Under the pieces are notes generated by a model. That model was not told where the DNA came from, made no database searches, and saw only the letters and a list, made by a program, of their open reading frames with translations. This document shows, one piece after another, positions 45,279 through 53,377 of a stretch of DNA of 64,000 bases (the stretch's first letter is position 1; the number at the start of each line of letters is the position of its first letter). The translations under genes were made by a program, and so were the position numbers. This stretch comes from UBA5314 sp964635975 (GTDB lineage: Bacteria > Bacillota > Syntrophomonadia > Syntrophomonadales > Syntrophomonadaceae). The DNA lies in contig CAZWPO010000011.1 in the NCBI GenBank assembly GCA_964635975.1, forward strand, positions 20,494 through 84,493. The letters are read 5' to 3'.

Positions 45279-46463
45279 TCAGCCTGGGATGTGTGCTGTG
45301 TGCGCCTTTCTGCCGAAAAGAAGATGATATCCTACCATGCAGCAGATGATCAGCACACTCAAGGAAGAATACATACGGGAATAGCCCATCAAGCCGACTA
45401 CGCTTCCCAGCACGAAAGATCCGAAACTGATCCCCCCGTCCAGCAAGGCAAAATAGGTGGCAGTAGCCGCTCCAGTTCTCTCTTTGGGCGAAGACTGGAT
45501 GGCTACGGTCTGGAAAGTAGGCATTAAGGACCCGTATCCAATTCCAATAAGCGCTCCGGCTGCCAACATATGCACCGAGCTGCTGCTGAAACTCAAGACC
45601 AGGGCACCAATGGCAAAAAGCATCAGGCACGGGTAAGCAATAACGTTCATACCCCGTTTGTCATAGATTCTACCCACCGAAATACGCCCGGCCAACGAGC
45701 ACAAAGCAAAAACCACAAAGAAGTAGCTTCCGGCAGTCAACAAGTTTAACTGCCTGGCATACAGGGGGTAAAAGGAGACAACTCCCGAATAGGCGATCCC
45801 AACGAAAAAGGCTACGGAAGAAACAGGTATGGCTTTTCTCTCGAAAAGCGCTATTATAGAGAGCGGGGGCCGGGCGACCACCTGGTTTTCAGGCATGTGC
45901 ACCCTGGTTGATATGACCGCTGCCAGCAGCACTGATGCCGTGCACAGCATAAATAACAGATCAAACCTGCCCACCCGGGCTAGAGATAAACCGATGAAAG
46001 GACCGAATACGGTGGCCAGGTTAGCCACCGTAGCGATATAACCGATCCCTTCTCCTTGTCGGCTTACCGGAACCGAATAAGGACCCATGGCCAGGATGGC
46101 CGTGGAAGCAATAGAGAAGAACACTCCGTTCACGAACCGGATTGCCAGCAGTGCATAATATTGATCAGCGGCAAAATACAATGCCGTAGTGGCAAGATAG
46201 AAGAACATGCTGCTGCTGGTGATTCGCTTCAAGCCCAGCGTGTCAACCAGCCTCCCGGAAATGGGTCTAAAAAACACCGCCGACAACAGAAATACAGTGT
46301 TTACAGCACCAGCAGCCTGATCGCTGAGTTGCAGCTTCGCCACTACAAAAATGGGCAGGGTGGTAAGCAGTGTAAAGAAGGGCAGAAAGGTGAAGAAGCC
46401 GCCGCCTAAAAGAATGATGTAGTTGCCAGTCCAGAGCTTATCCTGGTTTGCCGCCGTCCCCAA
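45279..46463 (-). CDS. MFS transporter (YfcJ/arabinose-efflux-like)
   Basis: The 394-aa protein has 12 predicted membrane helices. The MFS loop 2-3 motif appears as RPISGRLVDTLGLKR (near 65-80), and a matching loop in the second half reads GRISVGRIYDKRGMN. TTG 46463 is chosen because AGAGGAGGGG lies about 7 bases upstream; a 424-aa version has no site. The family exports small molecules; the substrate cannot be read from sequence. It is convergent with the esterase gene. Confidence 0.88.
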   Translation of the reverse strand: MGTAANQDKLWTGNYIILLGGGFFTFLPFFTLLTTLPIFVVAKLQLSDQAAGAVNTVFLLSAVFFRPISGRLVDTLGLKRITSSSMFFYLATTALYFAADQYYALLAIRFVNGVFFSIASTAILAMGPYSVPVSRQGEGIGYIATVANLATVFGPFIGLSLARVGRFDLLFMLCTASVLLAAVISTRVHMPENQVVARPPLSIIALFERKAIPVSSVAFFVGIAYSGVVSFYPLYARQLNLLTAGSYFFVVFALCSLAGRISVGRIYDKRGMNVIAYPCLMLFAIGALVLSFSSSSVHMLAAGALIGIGYGSLMPTFQTVAIQSSPKERTGAATATYFALLDGGISFGSFVLGSVVGLMGYSRMYSSLSVLIICCMVGYHLLFGRKAHTAHIPG

Positions 46464-46568
46464 CCGCGCCCCTCCTCTTTCTGATGTGTTGTTACATTTT
46501 ATCTTTTCGCCGCCGAGGATGGCAAGCGGAAAGCTAAGGGACATGAGTCCCAAAATCCCACTCCCCGG

Positions 46569-46598
46569 AAAAAAAGGACCGCCCGTCTGACCGAGCGG
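46569..46598 (-). terminator. Terminator after the 104-aa ORF
   Basis: On the minus strand CCGCTCG pairs with CGGGCGG (one G-U pair) around a 6-base loop, then TCCTTTTTTT. Confidence 0.75.
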
Positions 46599-46643
46599 AA
46601 AAGGGGGAGAATGTTCTTTGGGGGTTGGACAAAAAGGTAATCA

Positions 46644-46958
46644 TTAATAGTTCATTGCTGCTTCAAGCGCGTGCTTCGAGGTAAACGGCATCTCTACGAC
46701 CGTCTCCTGCGTCATAAACACTCTGCGCAGGTCTTCGCTGTAGTTGTCGAAGGTATATGCTGTTTCAAATACCGACGCATAATATTCCTGCATCGCATCC
46801 AGGTACAGACCGAGCCATTCGGGAGTTAATTCCGCATTCAGGTTTACCTCGACCAACGTGTCGTTCATCTCTTCGATGCTCATCGCTTCAAAAGCTTCGA
46901 GTTCGTAGTAGTCTATCATCTCATTTAACCAATTTTCCATCATTCTTTCCTTATTCAT
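46644..46958 (-). CDS. Small acidic protein of unknown function
   Basis: The 104-aa product is acidic and helical (MMENWLNEMIDYYELEAFEAM ... EWLGLYLDAMQEYY) with no Cys pairs, signal peptide or membrane segment. ATG 46958 is chosen because GGAGGG lies about 6 bases upstream. It has its own terminator and stands between the MFS and thioesterase genes. I do not recognise a family. Confidence 0.65.
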   Translation of the reverse strand: MNKERMMENWLNEMIDYYELEAFEAMSIEEMNDTLVEVNLNAELTPEWLGLYLDAMQEYYASVFETAYTFDNYSEDLRRVFMTQETVVEMPFTSKHALEAAMNY

Positions 46959-47238
46959 CGCGATCCCTCCATGATTTCCATCCAAATTATCATCTAATTA
47001 AACGTGCCCTGGTTCCTATTTGTCCAAACCTTATCAAACACCGTCCAAAACAATTCAGTTATCATAGTCTATTGCAATATCCGTGCCATATCTAATAATC
47101 CCCAATATTACGGGTTCCGTATCGCTTTTGCAACATTTCTCCAAATCTGCCCTGTAGCTCTAAAGATACATTTGTGTAGCAAATCTGAGCAAGGTATCAA
47201 AAGGTATACAAAGCCCGCTGCTCAAGGGTAATAGGGTA
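46959..47238. other. Divergent intergenic region
   Basis: No gene or stable RNA fold was found in the part upstream of the promoter at 47239. Sequence is moderately AT-rich. Confidence 0.4.
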
Positions 47239-47287
47239 TTGACAGCAAGTGGGGATTGAATTAACTTAGAAAGTGAACGAGTGTTCA
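47239..47287 (+). promoter_or_regulatory. Thioesterase promoter with TetR-type operator
   Basis: A perfect TTGACA (47239-47244), 17 bp, then TAACTT (47262-47267). Right after it lies TGAACGAGTGTTCA (47274-47287), a 5-bp-arm inverted repeat of the kind bound by TetR/FadR-type repressors of fatty-acid genes. No TetR gene is in the window. Confidence 0.55.
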
Positions 47288-47313
47288 TTCATCAATGCAG
47301 GGGAGGATCAATC

Positions 47314-47796
47314 TTGAGGGTAATTAATCCTGAACACGTACGAAGGGTCATCGATTTGGTCAACCAGGGCCCCTATTTCAAGCTGCTCTCCATGGAAATA
47401 AAAGAACTGGATGTGGGTATTTCCCTGGTTGAGATCAATCTGGAAGAAAAACACCTGAATCTATTCGGAGGGATAAACGGCGGGGTCTATTCATCACTGC
47501 TGGATACTTCGACCTATTGGGCCATGTACTGTGATATACCCGAGGATGCAGGTATCTTGACCCTGGACACCAAGGTCGATATTCTGGCCCCCATCAAAAC
47601 TGGCAAGCTGAGTTCAAGGGGCCGGCGCATCAAGGCAGGCCGCAACATCTGCCTGTCGGAGGCGACTGTGGTTGACCAGGATGGAAAATTGTTGGCTATT
47701 GGCAGTTCCAAACAGATGATCACCGCCAACATGCCATCCATGAGTCAGGCGGTAGAATCGATGAACCTGGGACCTCTAGCTCCTAAATTCCTCTAA
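47314..47796 (+). CDS. PaaI-family acyl-CoA thioesterase
   Basis: The 160-aa protein has a single hotdog domain: LNLFGGINGGVYSSLLDTSTYWA contains the helix with the usual Asn/Gly and acidic residues, and LDTKVDILAPIKTGKLSSRG and ATVVDQDGKLLAIGSSKQM are the family strands. It would hydrolyse an acyl-CoA of unknown chain type. TTG 47314 is chosen for GGGGAGG about 7 bases upstream. Its own promoter and a TetR-like operator suggest control by fatty-acid availability. Confidence 0.85.
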   Translation: MRVINPEHVRRVIDLVNQGPYFKLLSMEIKELDVGISLVEINLEEKHLNLFGGINGGVYSSLLDTSTYWAMYCDIPEDAGILTLDTKVDILAPIKTGKLSSRGRRIKAGRNICLSEATVVDQDGKLLAIGSSKQMITANMPSMSQAVESMNLGPLAPKFL

Positions 47797-47836
47797 GATC
47801 GGGATCATATACAATCCACCCAGGAGTAAAGGCTAA

Positions 47837-47935
47837 ATGGAATATAATAATTTGGACTTTGACATCTGGGTCAGAGATATGAAGATGAAGCTAAACCAGA
47901 AAAATAAGATGAAGAGAGATTCAGAAAGTATATAG
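47837..47935 (+). CDS. Possible 32-aa ORF
   Basis: ATG 47837 follows CAGGAG by about 10 bases. It would encode a highly charged peptide (MEYNNLDFDIWVRDMKMK and a Lys-rich end). It lies 40 bp after the thioesterase stop, co-directional. There is no homology I know, so this could be chance. Confidence 0.25.
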   Translation: MEYNNLDFDIWVRDMKMKLNQKNKMKRDSESI

Positions 47936-48039
47936 CAATATGAAGTAGCGGATTAAACCTGGATCAATAAAGCAAGGGGAAGATGAAAAAACAAGTAAAC
48001 AAGGGAAAACGCCGGGACCCCTTGTTGCATCATCTGGCC

Positions 48040-48258
48040 CTAGACGTCCTTCTTGGCTGACAGTATGCGTTCCATGGTTTCTCTGGCAATTTGTACAGCC
48101 TCACGGGCTTGATTCTTATCGATAACATTATCTTTGACTGCCTGGTCAAGCGATTCAACCAGTTCTGCCGTCAACATCTCAAGATCAGACATGTTCCTTA
48201 GGATATCGGGGCTGATATTTATATCCACATTCATCCCATCTGCTTCTTTCTTACCCAT
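48040..48258 (-). CDS. Small helical protein of unknown function
   Basis: The 72-aa product is mainly helical (DLEMLTAELVESLDQAVKD ... AREAVQIARETMERIL) with no signal peptide. ATG 48258 has AGGGAGG about 7 bases upstream. It is divergent from the MarR/ABC operon. The helices (EAVQIARETMERI) resemble small regulatory or adaptor proteins, but no family is recognised. Confidence 0.6.
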   Translation of the reverse strand: MGKKEADGMNVDINISPDILRNMSDLEMLTAELVESLDQAVKDNVIDKNQAREAVQIARETMERILSAKKDV

Positions 48259-48456
48259 GCTATATCCTCCCTGTATCTACTCATTCTGTCATCCATGTTC
48301 AATTCTTCCACGCCTCTAAACAAGTTTACCGTCTTAATTGTTTTGAGTAAAGCTCAATATAAGCCCTTATTTCCTGTTTCCGCCGTGGCATCTTTAGATT
48401 TCTTGCTTCCTTCATTAAATGCTCAATATGCTAGATATTATTAGTAAATAATGCTT

Positions 48457-48480
48457 AATAGTAAATTTGTGTTTACTATT
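48457..48480. promoter_or_regulatory. MarR-type operator
   Basis: A perfect 9-bp inverted repeat AATAGTAAA / TTTACTATT with a 6-base gap lies 50 bp upstream of the marR-like start. Its size and AT-rich arms fit MarR autoregulation. A partial extra half-site TTAGTAAATAA sits 20 bp further up. Confidence 0.7.
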
Positions 48481-48530
48481 TGCTTATTTTATTATACACT
48501 CATTTAAACAAATCATCGGAAGGTGTTAGA

Positions 48531-48968
48531 ATGGATCAATTAGAAGAGACCACCAGTGAATTTTTCCTTCTGCTGGCCCATCTGCGCAATTATTACTTCC
48601 GGCCCGCGGAGCAGATCGCCCGCATTCAGTTGGCCCCCGCGCAGTTTCATGCTATATCGGTCCTGTACCGGAAGGGGCCGCTGCCCATGGGTGAACTGGC
48701 CGCAGAAATGAAGATATCCAAACAGCAGCTGACTCCCCTGGTCTCCCGGCTCATCGAAGAAGGTATGGCTCTGAGAAAGCAAGACCAGAACGACCGTAGG
48801 ATAGTACTCATCCAGCTGAGCGAAAAAGGGAGATCTACCTTCAGCCAATTGGGAGCCAAGATAAGGAACAACTTTCAGGATAAACTGGGCCGGCTGAGCG
48901 ATTCCGATCTCAATGAATTGAAGCAGCTCCTGCATCGGGTGCGGGCTTTGATAGAAAGTGTGGATTGA
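48531..48968 (+). CDS. MarR-family transcriptional regulator
   Basis: The 145-aa protein has the winged-helix fold of MarR: helix-turn-helix MGELAAEMKISKQQLTPLVSRLIEEGM (about 63-89) and wing KQDQNDRRIVLIQLSEKG. ATG 48531 is chosen for GGAAGGTG about 6 bases upstream. Its stop precedes the ABC exporter start by one base, so it is the first gene of a three-gene operon and presumably represses it through the operator at 48457 until a drug or toxin binds. Confidence 0.93.
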   Translation: MDQLEETTSEFFLLLAHLRNYYFRPAEQIARIQLAPAQFHAISVLYRKGPLPMGELAAEMKISKQQLTPLVSRLIEEGMALRKQDQNDRRIVLIQLSEKGRSTFSQLGAKIRNNFQDKLGRLSDSDLNELKQLLHRVRALIESVD

Positions 48969-48969
48969 T

Positions 48970-50697
48970 ATGCTCAGACTCTTCCGTTATCTAAAACCTT
49001 ATACCCGCCTGCTGTGGGCGGTAGCCTTTTTCCTGGCCGCCCAGGCAGTGGCGGAGCTGTATCTGCCCACCCTGATGTCCTATGTGGTCAACAACGGGAT
49101 GATGAAGGGCGACATCCCCTATATCTGGAGATACGGCGGCTACATGCTGGCCGTGGCGCTGCTCATCAGCACTTGTTCGATCGTAAGCAGCTGGCTGTCC
49201 GCGCTCATCGGCGTGGGCTTCGGTCGTGATGTGCGCAGCCAGCTTTTCACCAGGATCGAGAGTTATTCGCTGCATGAGTTTGATAAAATCGGGACCGCCT
49301 CGCTGATAACCAGGACTACCAATGACGTCACCCAGGTGCAGACATTAGTTGTCATGGGCCTGCGCTTCATCGTCTTTACACCCATCATGTGCCTGGGCGG
49401 GATAATCATGGCCTATTCCAAAGACCCACGGCTCACCCTGATCCTGGCCGTAGTGATCCCAATAATGATTGCCTTCATCATCGCGGTGGCGAAAACCATA
49501 GTCCCCCTGTTCAGGGCCATGCAGATCAAGCTCGACCGAGTCAACCTGGTGCTGCGCGAGAACCTCACCGGTATCAGGGTTATACGCGCCTTCAACCGCA
49601 TCAAGAGCGAGACCGAGCGCTTCAGGACCGCCAACCGCGACCTGACCGACAATGCCATCAAGGTGAACAAGATCATGGCCATGATGCCCCCGGCTATGAT
49701 GGTGGCCATGAACCTGACCACCATCGCCATAATCTGGTTCGGCGGCATCCGCATCAGCGAGGGCCACATGCTGGTGGGTGATATGATGGCCTTCATGCAG
49801 TACGCCATGGTGATCATGTTCTCCATCATTATGGTGACGGTGATGTTCATCATGCTCCCCCGGGCCGAAGCATCAGCGGTCCGGATCAACGAAGTCATGG
49901 ACATGGAACCCGATATCCTTGATCCCCGGCATCCCCTTGAGCCTCAGCAGAATGCCGGATTGATAGAGTTTATAGATGTCACTTTTTCATATCCGGGGGC
50001 GGAAGAGCCGGCGGTCAGGGATATATCTTTTGCGGCCCGGCCCGGAGAAGTCACTGCCATTATCGGGGGCACCGGGTCAGGCAAATCCACCCTGGTTAAT
50101 CTCATCCCCCGCTTCTACGACCTGGACAACGGCAGCATAAATATCGGCGGCCTGGATATAAGGCAGATGGCCCAGAGCCACCTGCGCTTCAGAATAGGAT
50201 TTGTACCTCAGGTCCCGGTTCTGTTTAGCGGCGGCCTTGGCCAGAATATTCTCTACGGAAAACCCGACGCTTCACAGGAGGAGATGATGCATGCCGCCCG
50301 CATCGCCCAGGCCAGTGAGTTTATAGATTCCCTGCCCGAGGGATACGACGCCCAGATATCTCAGGGCGGTGCCAACCTGTCCGGCGGGCAGAAGCAGAGG
50401 CTGTCCATAGCCAGGGCCCTGATACGGAGGCCGGACATCTATATCTTTGACGACGCTTTTTCCGCACTGGACTTTCGTACCGACGCGCTGCTCCGCGCCG
50501 CCCTGCGCCAGGAGACCCGCGCTTCGACAGTCATCATAGTAGCCCAGCGGGTCAGCACGGTCATGGACGCCGACCAGATCATCGTTTTGGACGAGGGGCG
50601 CCTGGTCGGCACCGGCACCCATAGAGAGCTGATGGCCAGCAGCCAGATTTACCGGGAAATCGTTTTTTCCCAGCTATCAGAAGAGGAGATTGCTTGA
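48970..50697 (+). CDS. Heterodimeric ABC exporter, subunit with degenerate Walker B Glu
   Basis: The 575-aa half-transporter has six membrane helices (about 15-300) and a nucleotide-binding domain: Walker A GGTGSGKST, signature LSGGQKQRLSIARAL, Walker B IYIFDDAFSALD. The residue after the Walker B Asp is Asp instead of the catalytic Glu, while the signature is normal. This is the pattern of the non-catalytic partner in TM287/288- or BmrCD-type exporters. ATG 48970 directly follows the marR stop (TGATATG), so translation is coupled. Confidence 0.93.
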   Translation: MLRLFRYLKPYTRLLWAVAFFLAAQAVAELYLPTLMSYVVNNGMMKGDIPYIWRYGGYMLAVALLISTCSIVSSWLSALIGVGFGRDVRSQLFTRIESYSLHEFDKIGTASLITRTTNDVTQVQTLVVMGLRFIVFTPIMCLGGIIMAYSKDPRLTLILAVVIPIMIAFIIAVAKTIVPLFRAMQIKLDRVNLVLRENLTGIRVIRAFNRIKSETERFRTANRDLTDNAIKVNKIMAMMPPAMMVAMNLTTIAIIWFGGIRISEGHMLVGDMMAFMQYAMVIMFSIIMVTVMFIMLPRAEASAVRINEVMDMEPDILDPRHPLEPQQNAGLIEFIDVTFSYPGAEEPAVRDISFAARPGEVTAIIGGTGSGKSTLVNLIPRFYDLDNGSINIGGLDIRQMAQSHLRFRIGFVPQVPVLFSGGLGQNILYGKPDASQEEMMHAARIAQASEFIDSLPEGYDAQISQGGANLSGGQKQRLSIARALIRRPDIYIFDDAFSALDFRTDALLRAALRQETRASTVIIVAQRVSTVMDADQIIVLDEGRLVGTGTHRELMASSQIYREIVFSQLSEEEIA

Positions 50698-52652
50698 TCA
50701 TGAGTGCAGACAATAATAGGCAACTGCCACAGCGGAGGGCAGGCAGAGCCTTCGGCCCCGGGCATGGGCCAGGTATGACCGTCGAAAAAGCCCGGGATTT
50801 TAAAGGCACTGTTAGGCGGATAGTGCAGTATCTGAAGCCGCAGCGGGCCCGTTTCATCATGGTAGCCGGGCTGGCTGTAGCCAGCACCCTGTTCGCCATC
50901 GTGGGACCCAAGCTGATGGGCAAGGCCACCACCAAAATCGCCGAGGGCCTGATGGCCCGGTACAGTTATTACACGCAGATAGATAGGGCCGTGGAATCAA
51001 AAATGCCCATGGAGTATATCGCCGGCCTGCGCATGCAGCCCCAGCCCGCTTTCGATTTCGATTATATAGCCCGGGTGCTTCTGATACTGGTGGGACTGTA
51101 TCTCTTAAGCGCGCTCTTGAGCTATATAACCGGTTATATAATGGCCGGGGTCTCGCAGGAGACCGTATACCGCATGCGCAACGACGTCAAAAATAAACTC
51201 GACCGGCTGCCCCTGAAATATTTTGACGGCCGGACCTACGGTGAAATTCTGAGCCGGGTGACCAACGACATGGATAATATTGCCATGACCCTGCAGCAGA
51301 GCCTCACCCAGCTCATCACTTCATTCGTGACCATAATCGGGATACTGATAATGATGCTCACCATCAGCCCGCTGCTTACCCTGATCGCACTGTTCACCCT
51401 GCCGACCAGCGTGCTATTCACCGCATTCATCGGCAGGTATTCACAGCGCTATTTCGCCCAGCAGCAGAAGCACATCGGTGAGCTGAACGGGCATGTTGAA
51501 GAGATGTACGGCGGCCACAAGGTGGTGAAGCTGTTCGGGCGCGAGGAAGAATCCATCGCACGGTTTGGCTCGATAAACGACCAGCTCTACCAGGTAGGCT
51601 GGAAAGCCCAGTTCGTATCGGGCATTATCTTCCCCGCCCTGAACTTCGTGACCAATATCGGCTATGTCCTGGTCTGCGTGGCGGGCGGTATATTTGTCGC
51701 CCGGCGGACCATCGAGATAGGCGATATCCAGGCTTTCATCCAGTACATGCGCCAGTTCACCCACCCCATCATGCAGGTGGCCAATATCGCTAACCTGCTG
51801 CAGTCTACCATCGCTTCGGCGGAGCGGGTCTTCGAGATCCTGGACGAAGAGGAGCAGATGCCAGAAAGCGAAGCATCCGCCGTGCTAATCCTGCCCAGGG
51901 GCCATGTCCGCTTCGAACATGTCAGGTTCGCCTATAAAGATGATGCCCCGCTCATAGAAGACCTTGATCTCGACGTGCCGGCCGGGCAGAAGGTAGCCAT
52001 AGTGGGGCCCACCGGGGCGGGCAAAACTACCCTGGTCAACCTTATCATGCGCTTCTACGAGATTCAGGGGGGCCGTATAAGCGTAGACGGGGTCGATATA
52101 AGGGATATGAGCCGGGGCGACCTGCGCTCCATATTCGGCATGGTCCTGCAGGATGCCTGGCTCTTCAACGGCAGTATACGTGATAATATAGCCTATGGGC
52201 GCGAGGGGGCCAGCCCGGAAGAGATAAGCGCGGCCGCCAAAGCGGCCCATGCCCATCATTTCATTAAGACTCTGCCCGAGGGCTATGACACGGTTTTGAA
52301 CGAGGAAGCCTCCAACATATCGCAGGGCCAGAAGCAGCTATTGACTATCGCTCGGGCGGTACTGGCCGATCCCCCCATCCTGATCCTGGACGAAGCCACC
52401 AGCAATGTGGATACCAGGACCGAAGTATTGATCCAGAAAGCCATGGCCAATCTCATGAAAGGCCGCACCGCTTTCATCATCGCCCACAGGTTGTCCACCA
52501 TACGCGACGCCAATACCATTCTGGTCATGAACCGGGGCGCTATCGTGGAGCAGGGCAGCCACAGGGAATTGATGGCCAGAGGGGGCTTCTACGCCGAGCT
52601 GTATAACAGCCAGTTCAGCGGAGCCTATCTCGGGGAGGCCGGCGCTTCCTGA
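50694..52652 (+). CDS. Heterodimeric ABC exporter, subunit with intact Walker B Glu
   Basis: The roughly 652-aa half-transporter has an N-terminal extension (1-40), six membrane helices, and an NBD with Walker A GPTGAGKTT, Walker B ILILDEATSNVD (catalytic Glu present) but an altered signature, NISQGQKQLLTIARA. Combined with the partner at 48970, one ATP site is fully canonical and the other is doubly degenerate, as in known heterodimers. TTG 50694 overlaps the previous stop and has GAGGAG 5 bases upstream; ATG 50700 is an alternative. Drug export under MarR control is inferred. Confidence 0.93.
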   Translation: MIMSADNNRQLPQRRAGRAFGPGHGPGMTVEKARDFKGTVRRIVQYLKPQRARFIMVAGLAVASTLFAIVGPKLMGKATTKIAEGLMARYSYYTQIDRAVESKMPMEYIAGLRMQPQPAFDFDYIARVLLILVGLYLLSALLSYITGYIMAGVSQETVYRMRNDVKNKLDRLPLKYFDGRTYGEILSRVTNDMDNIAMTLQQSLTQLITSFVTIIGILIMMLTISPLLTLIALFTLPTSVLFTAFIGRYSQRYFAQQQKHIGELNGHVEEMYGGHKVVKLFGREEESIARFGSINDQLYQVGWKAQFVSGIIFPALNFVTNIGYVLVCVAGGIFVARRTIEIGDIQAFIQYMRQFTHPIMQVANIANLLQSTIASAERVFEILDEEEQMPESEASAVLILPRGHVRFEHVRFAYKDDAPLIEDLDLDVPAGQKVAIVGPTGAGKTTLVNLIMRFYEIQGGRISVDGVDIRDMSRGDLRSIFGMVLQDAWLFNGSIRDNIAYGREGASPEEISAAAKAAHAHHFIKTLPEGYDTVLNEEASNISQGQKQLLTIARAVLADPPILILDEATSNVDTRTEVLIQKAMANLMKGRTAFIIAHRLSTIRDANTILVMNRGAIVEQGSHRELMARGGFYAELYNSQFSGAYLGEAGAS

Positions 52653-52793
52653 AACAAAATCCGTCGAGATATAGATAGGTAGATCTTACAGGGGACCATA
52701 AATGCTAATTCCGGCCAGGGTTACTGGTGGCAAAACTGAGCCCGGACCTTGCGCGGTCCATCATCGCCCGCAGATCTCCGCTCCAGATCAAAA

Positions 52794-53375
52794 TCATAGC
52801 CCCGCCTGCTCCCGGCCTAAAAAGAATGCCCGCCGGTTGATATCGTTGACTTTTTCCGGTAGAGATCTGAGCATCATTTCGAGTAGCTCTTCTCCTTCTA
52901 ACCATGGGGACGAGAACTTTGAAAAAGCTCCCAGCATTACCGCGCTTACTGCCTGGGGATTGCCGGCTTGCCGCGCCAGTCTATGCGCTTCGATAAAATG
53001 GCATGTAAAATCCATGCCGGAGAGCGCATCAATCAATTCCTGAGGCTCATATTTTGACATTCCCAGGTAAACAGTGGGGGGGATGATGGTCTGGGTATTT
53101 ATAATAGCTGTCCCGCCGCTCTTAAGCTTACCGCAGGCGCGGACCGCTTCTGCCAGTTCAAAACCTAGTAATATGTCGGCTTTAGCATCAGGTATCAGAC
53201 CTCCGTATAGATTGTGGCCGATGCGCACCTGGCTCATCACCGAACCTTCCCGCTGGGCCATACCGATTATTTCAGAAGTCCTCACTTCCATATCCCGTTC
53301 CATGGCGCACTCCCCTATGACCCGTGACGCCAAAACCATGCCCTGTCCTCCTACACCGCTTAAAACCAGATCCAT
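52794..53375 (-). CDS. iorB: Indolepyruvate:ferredoxin oxidoreductase, beta (gamma-domain) subunit
   Basis: The 193-aa protein is the pyruvate-ferredoxin-oxidoreductase gamma-type domain: it opens LVLSGVGGQGMVLASRVIGECA and has the REGSVMSQVRIG stretch seen in IorB proteins. With IorA it oxidises aryl-pyruvates from aromatic amino acids to aryl-acetyl-CoA, with reduced ferredoxin. The iorA stop is 2 bases before its ATG (TAGATATG), with GGGGGGG upstream, so the pair is coupled. It is last in the operon. Confidence 0.93.
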   Translation of the reverse strand: MDLVLSGVGGQGMVLASRVIGECAMERDMEVRTSEIIGMAQREGSVMSQVRIGHNLYGGLIPDAKADILLGFELAEAVRACGKLKSGGTAIINTQTIIPPTVYLGMSKYEPQELIDALSGMDFTCHFIEAHRLARQAGNPQAVSAVMLGAFSKFSSPWLEGEELLEMMLRSLPEKVNDINRRAFFLGREQAGL

Positions 53376-53377
53376 AT

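Noticed and set aside
49345..49904. Long minus-strand frames rich in His and Asp inside the first ABC exporter gene
   Set aside because: They mirror a well-supported exporter gene with high GC third positions and have no ribosome sites.
52743..52758. GGACC/GGTCC hairpin between convergent ABC and iorB genes
   Set aside because: Five-bp stem without T-run; too weak to call a terminator.
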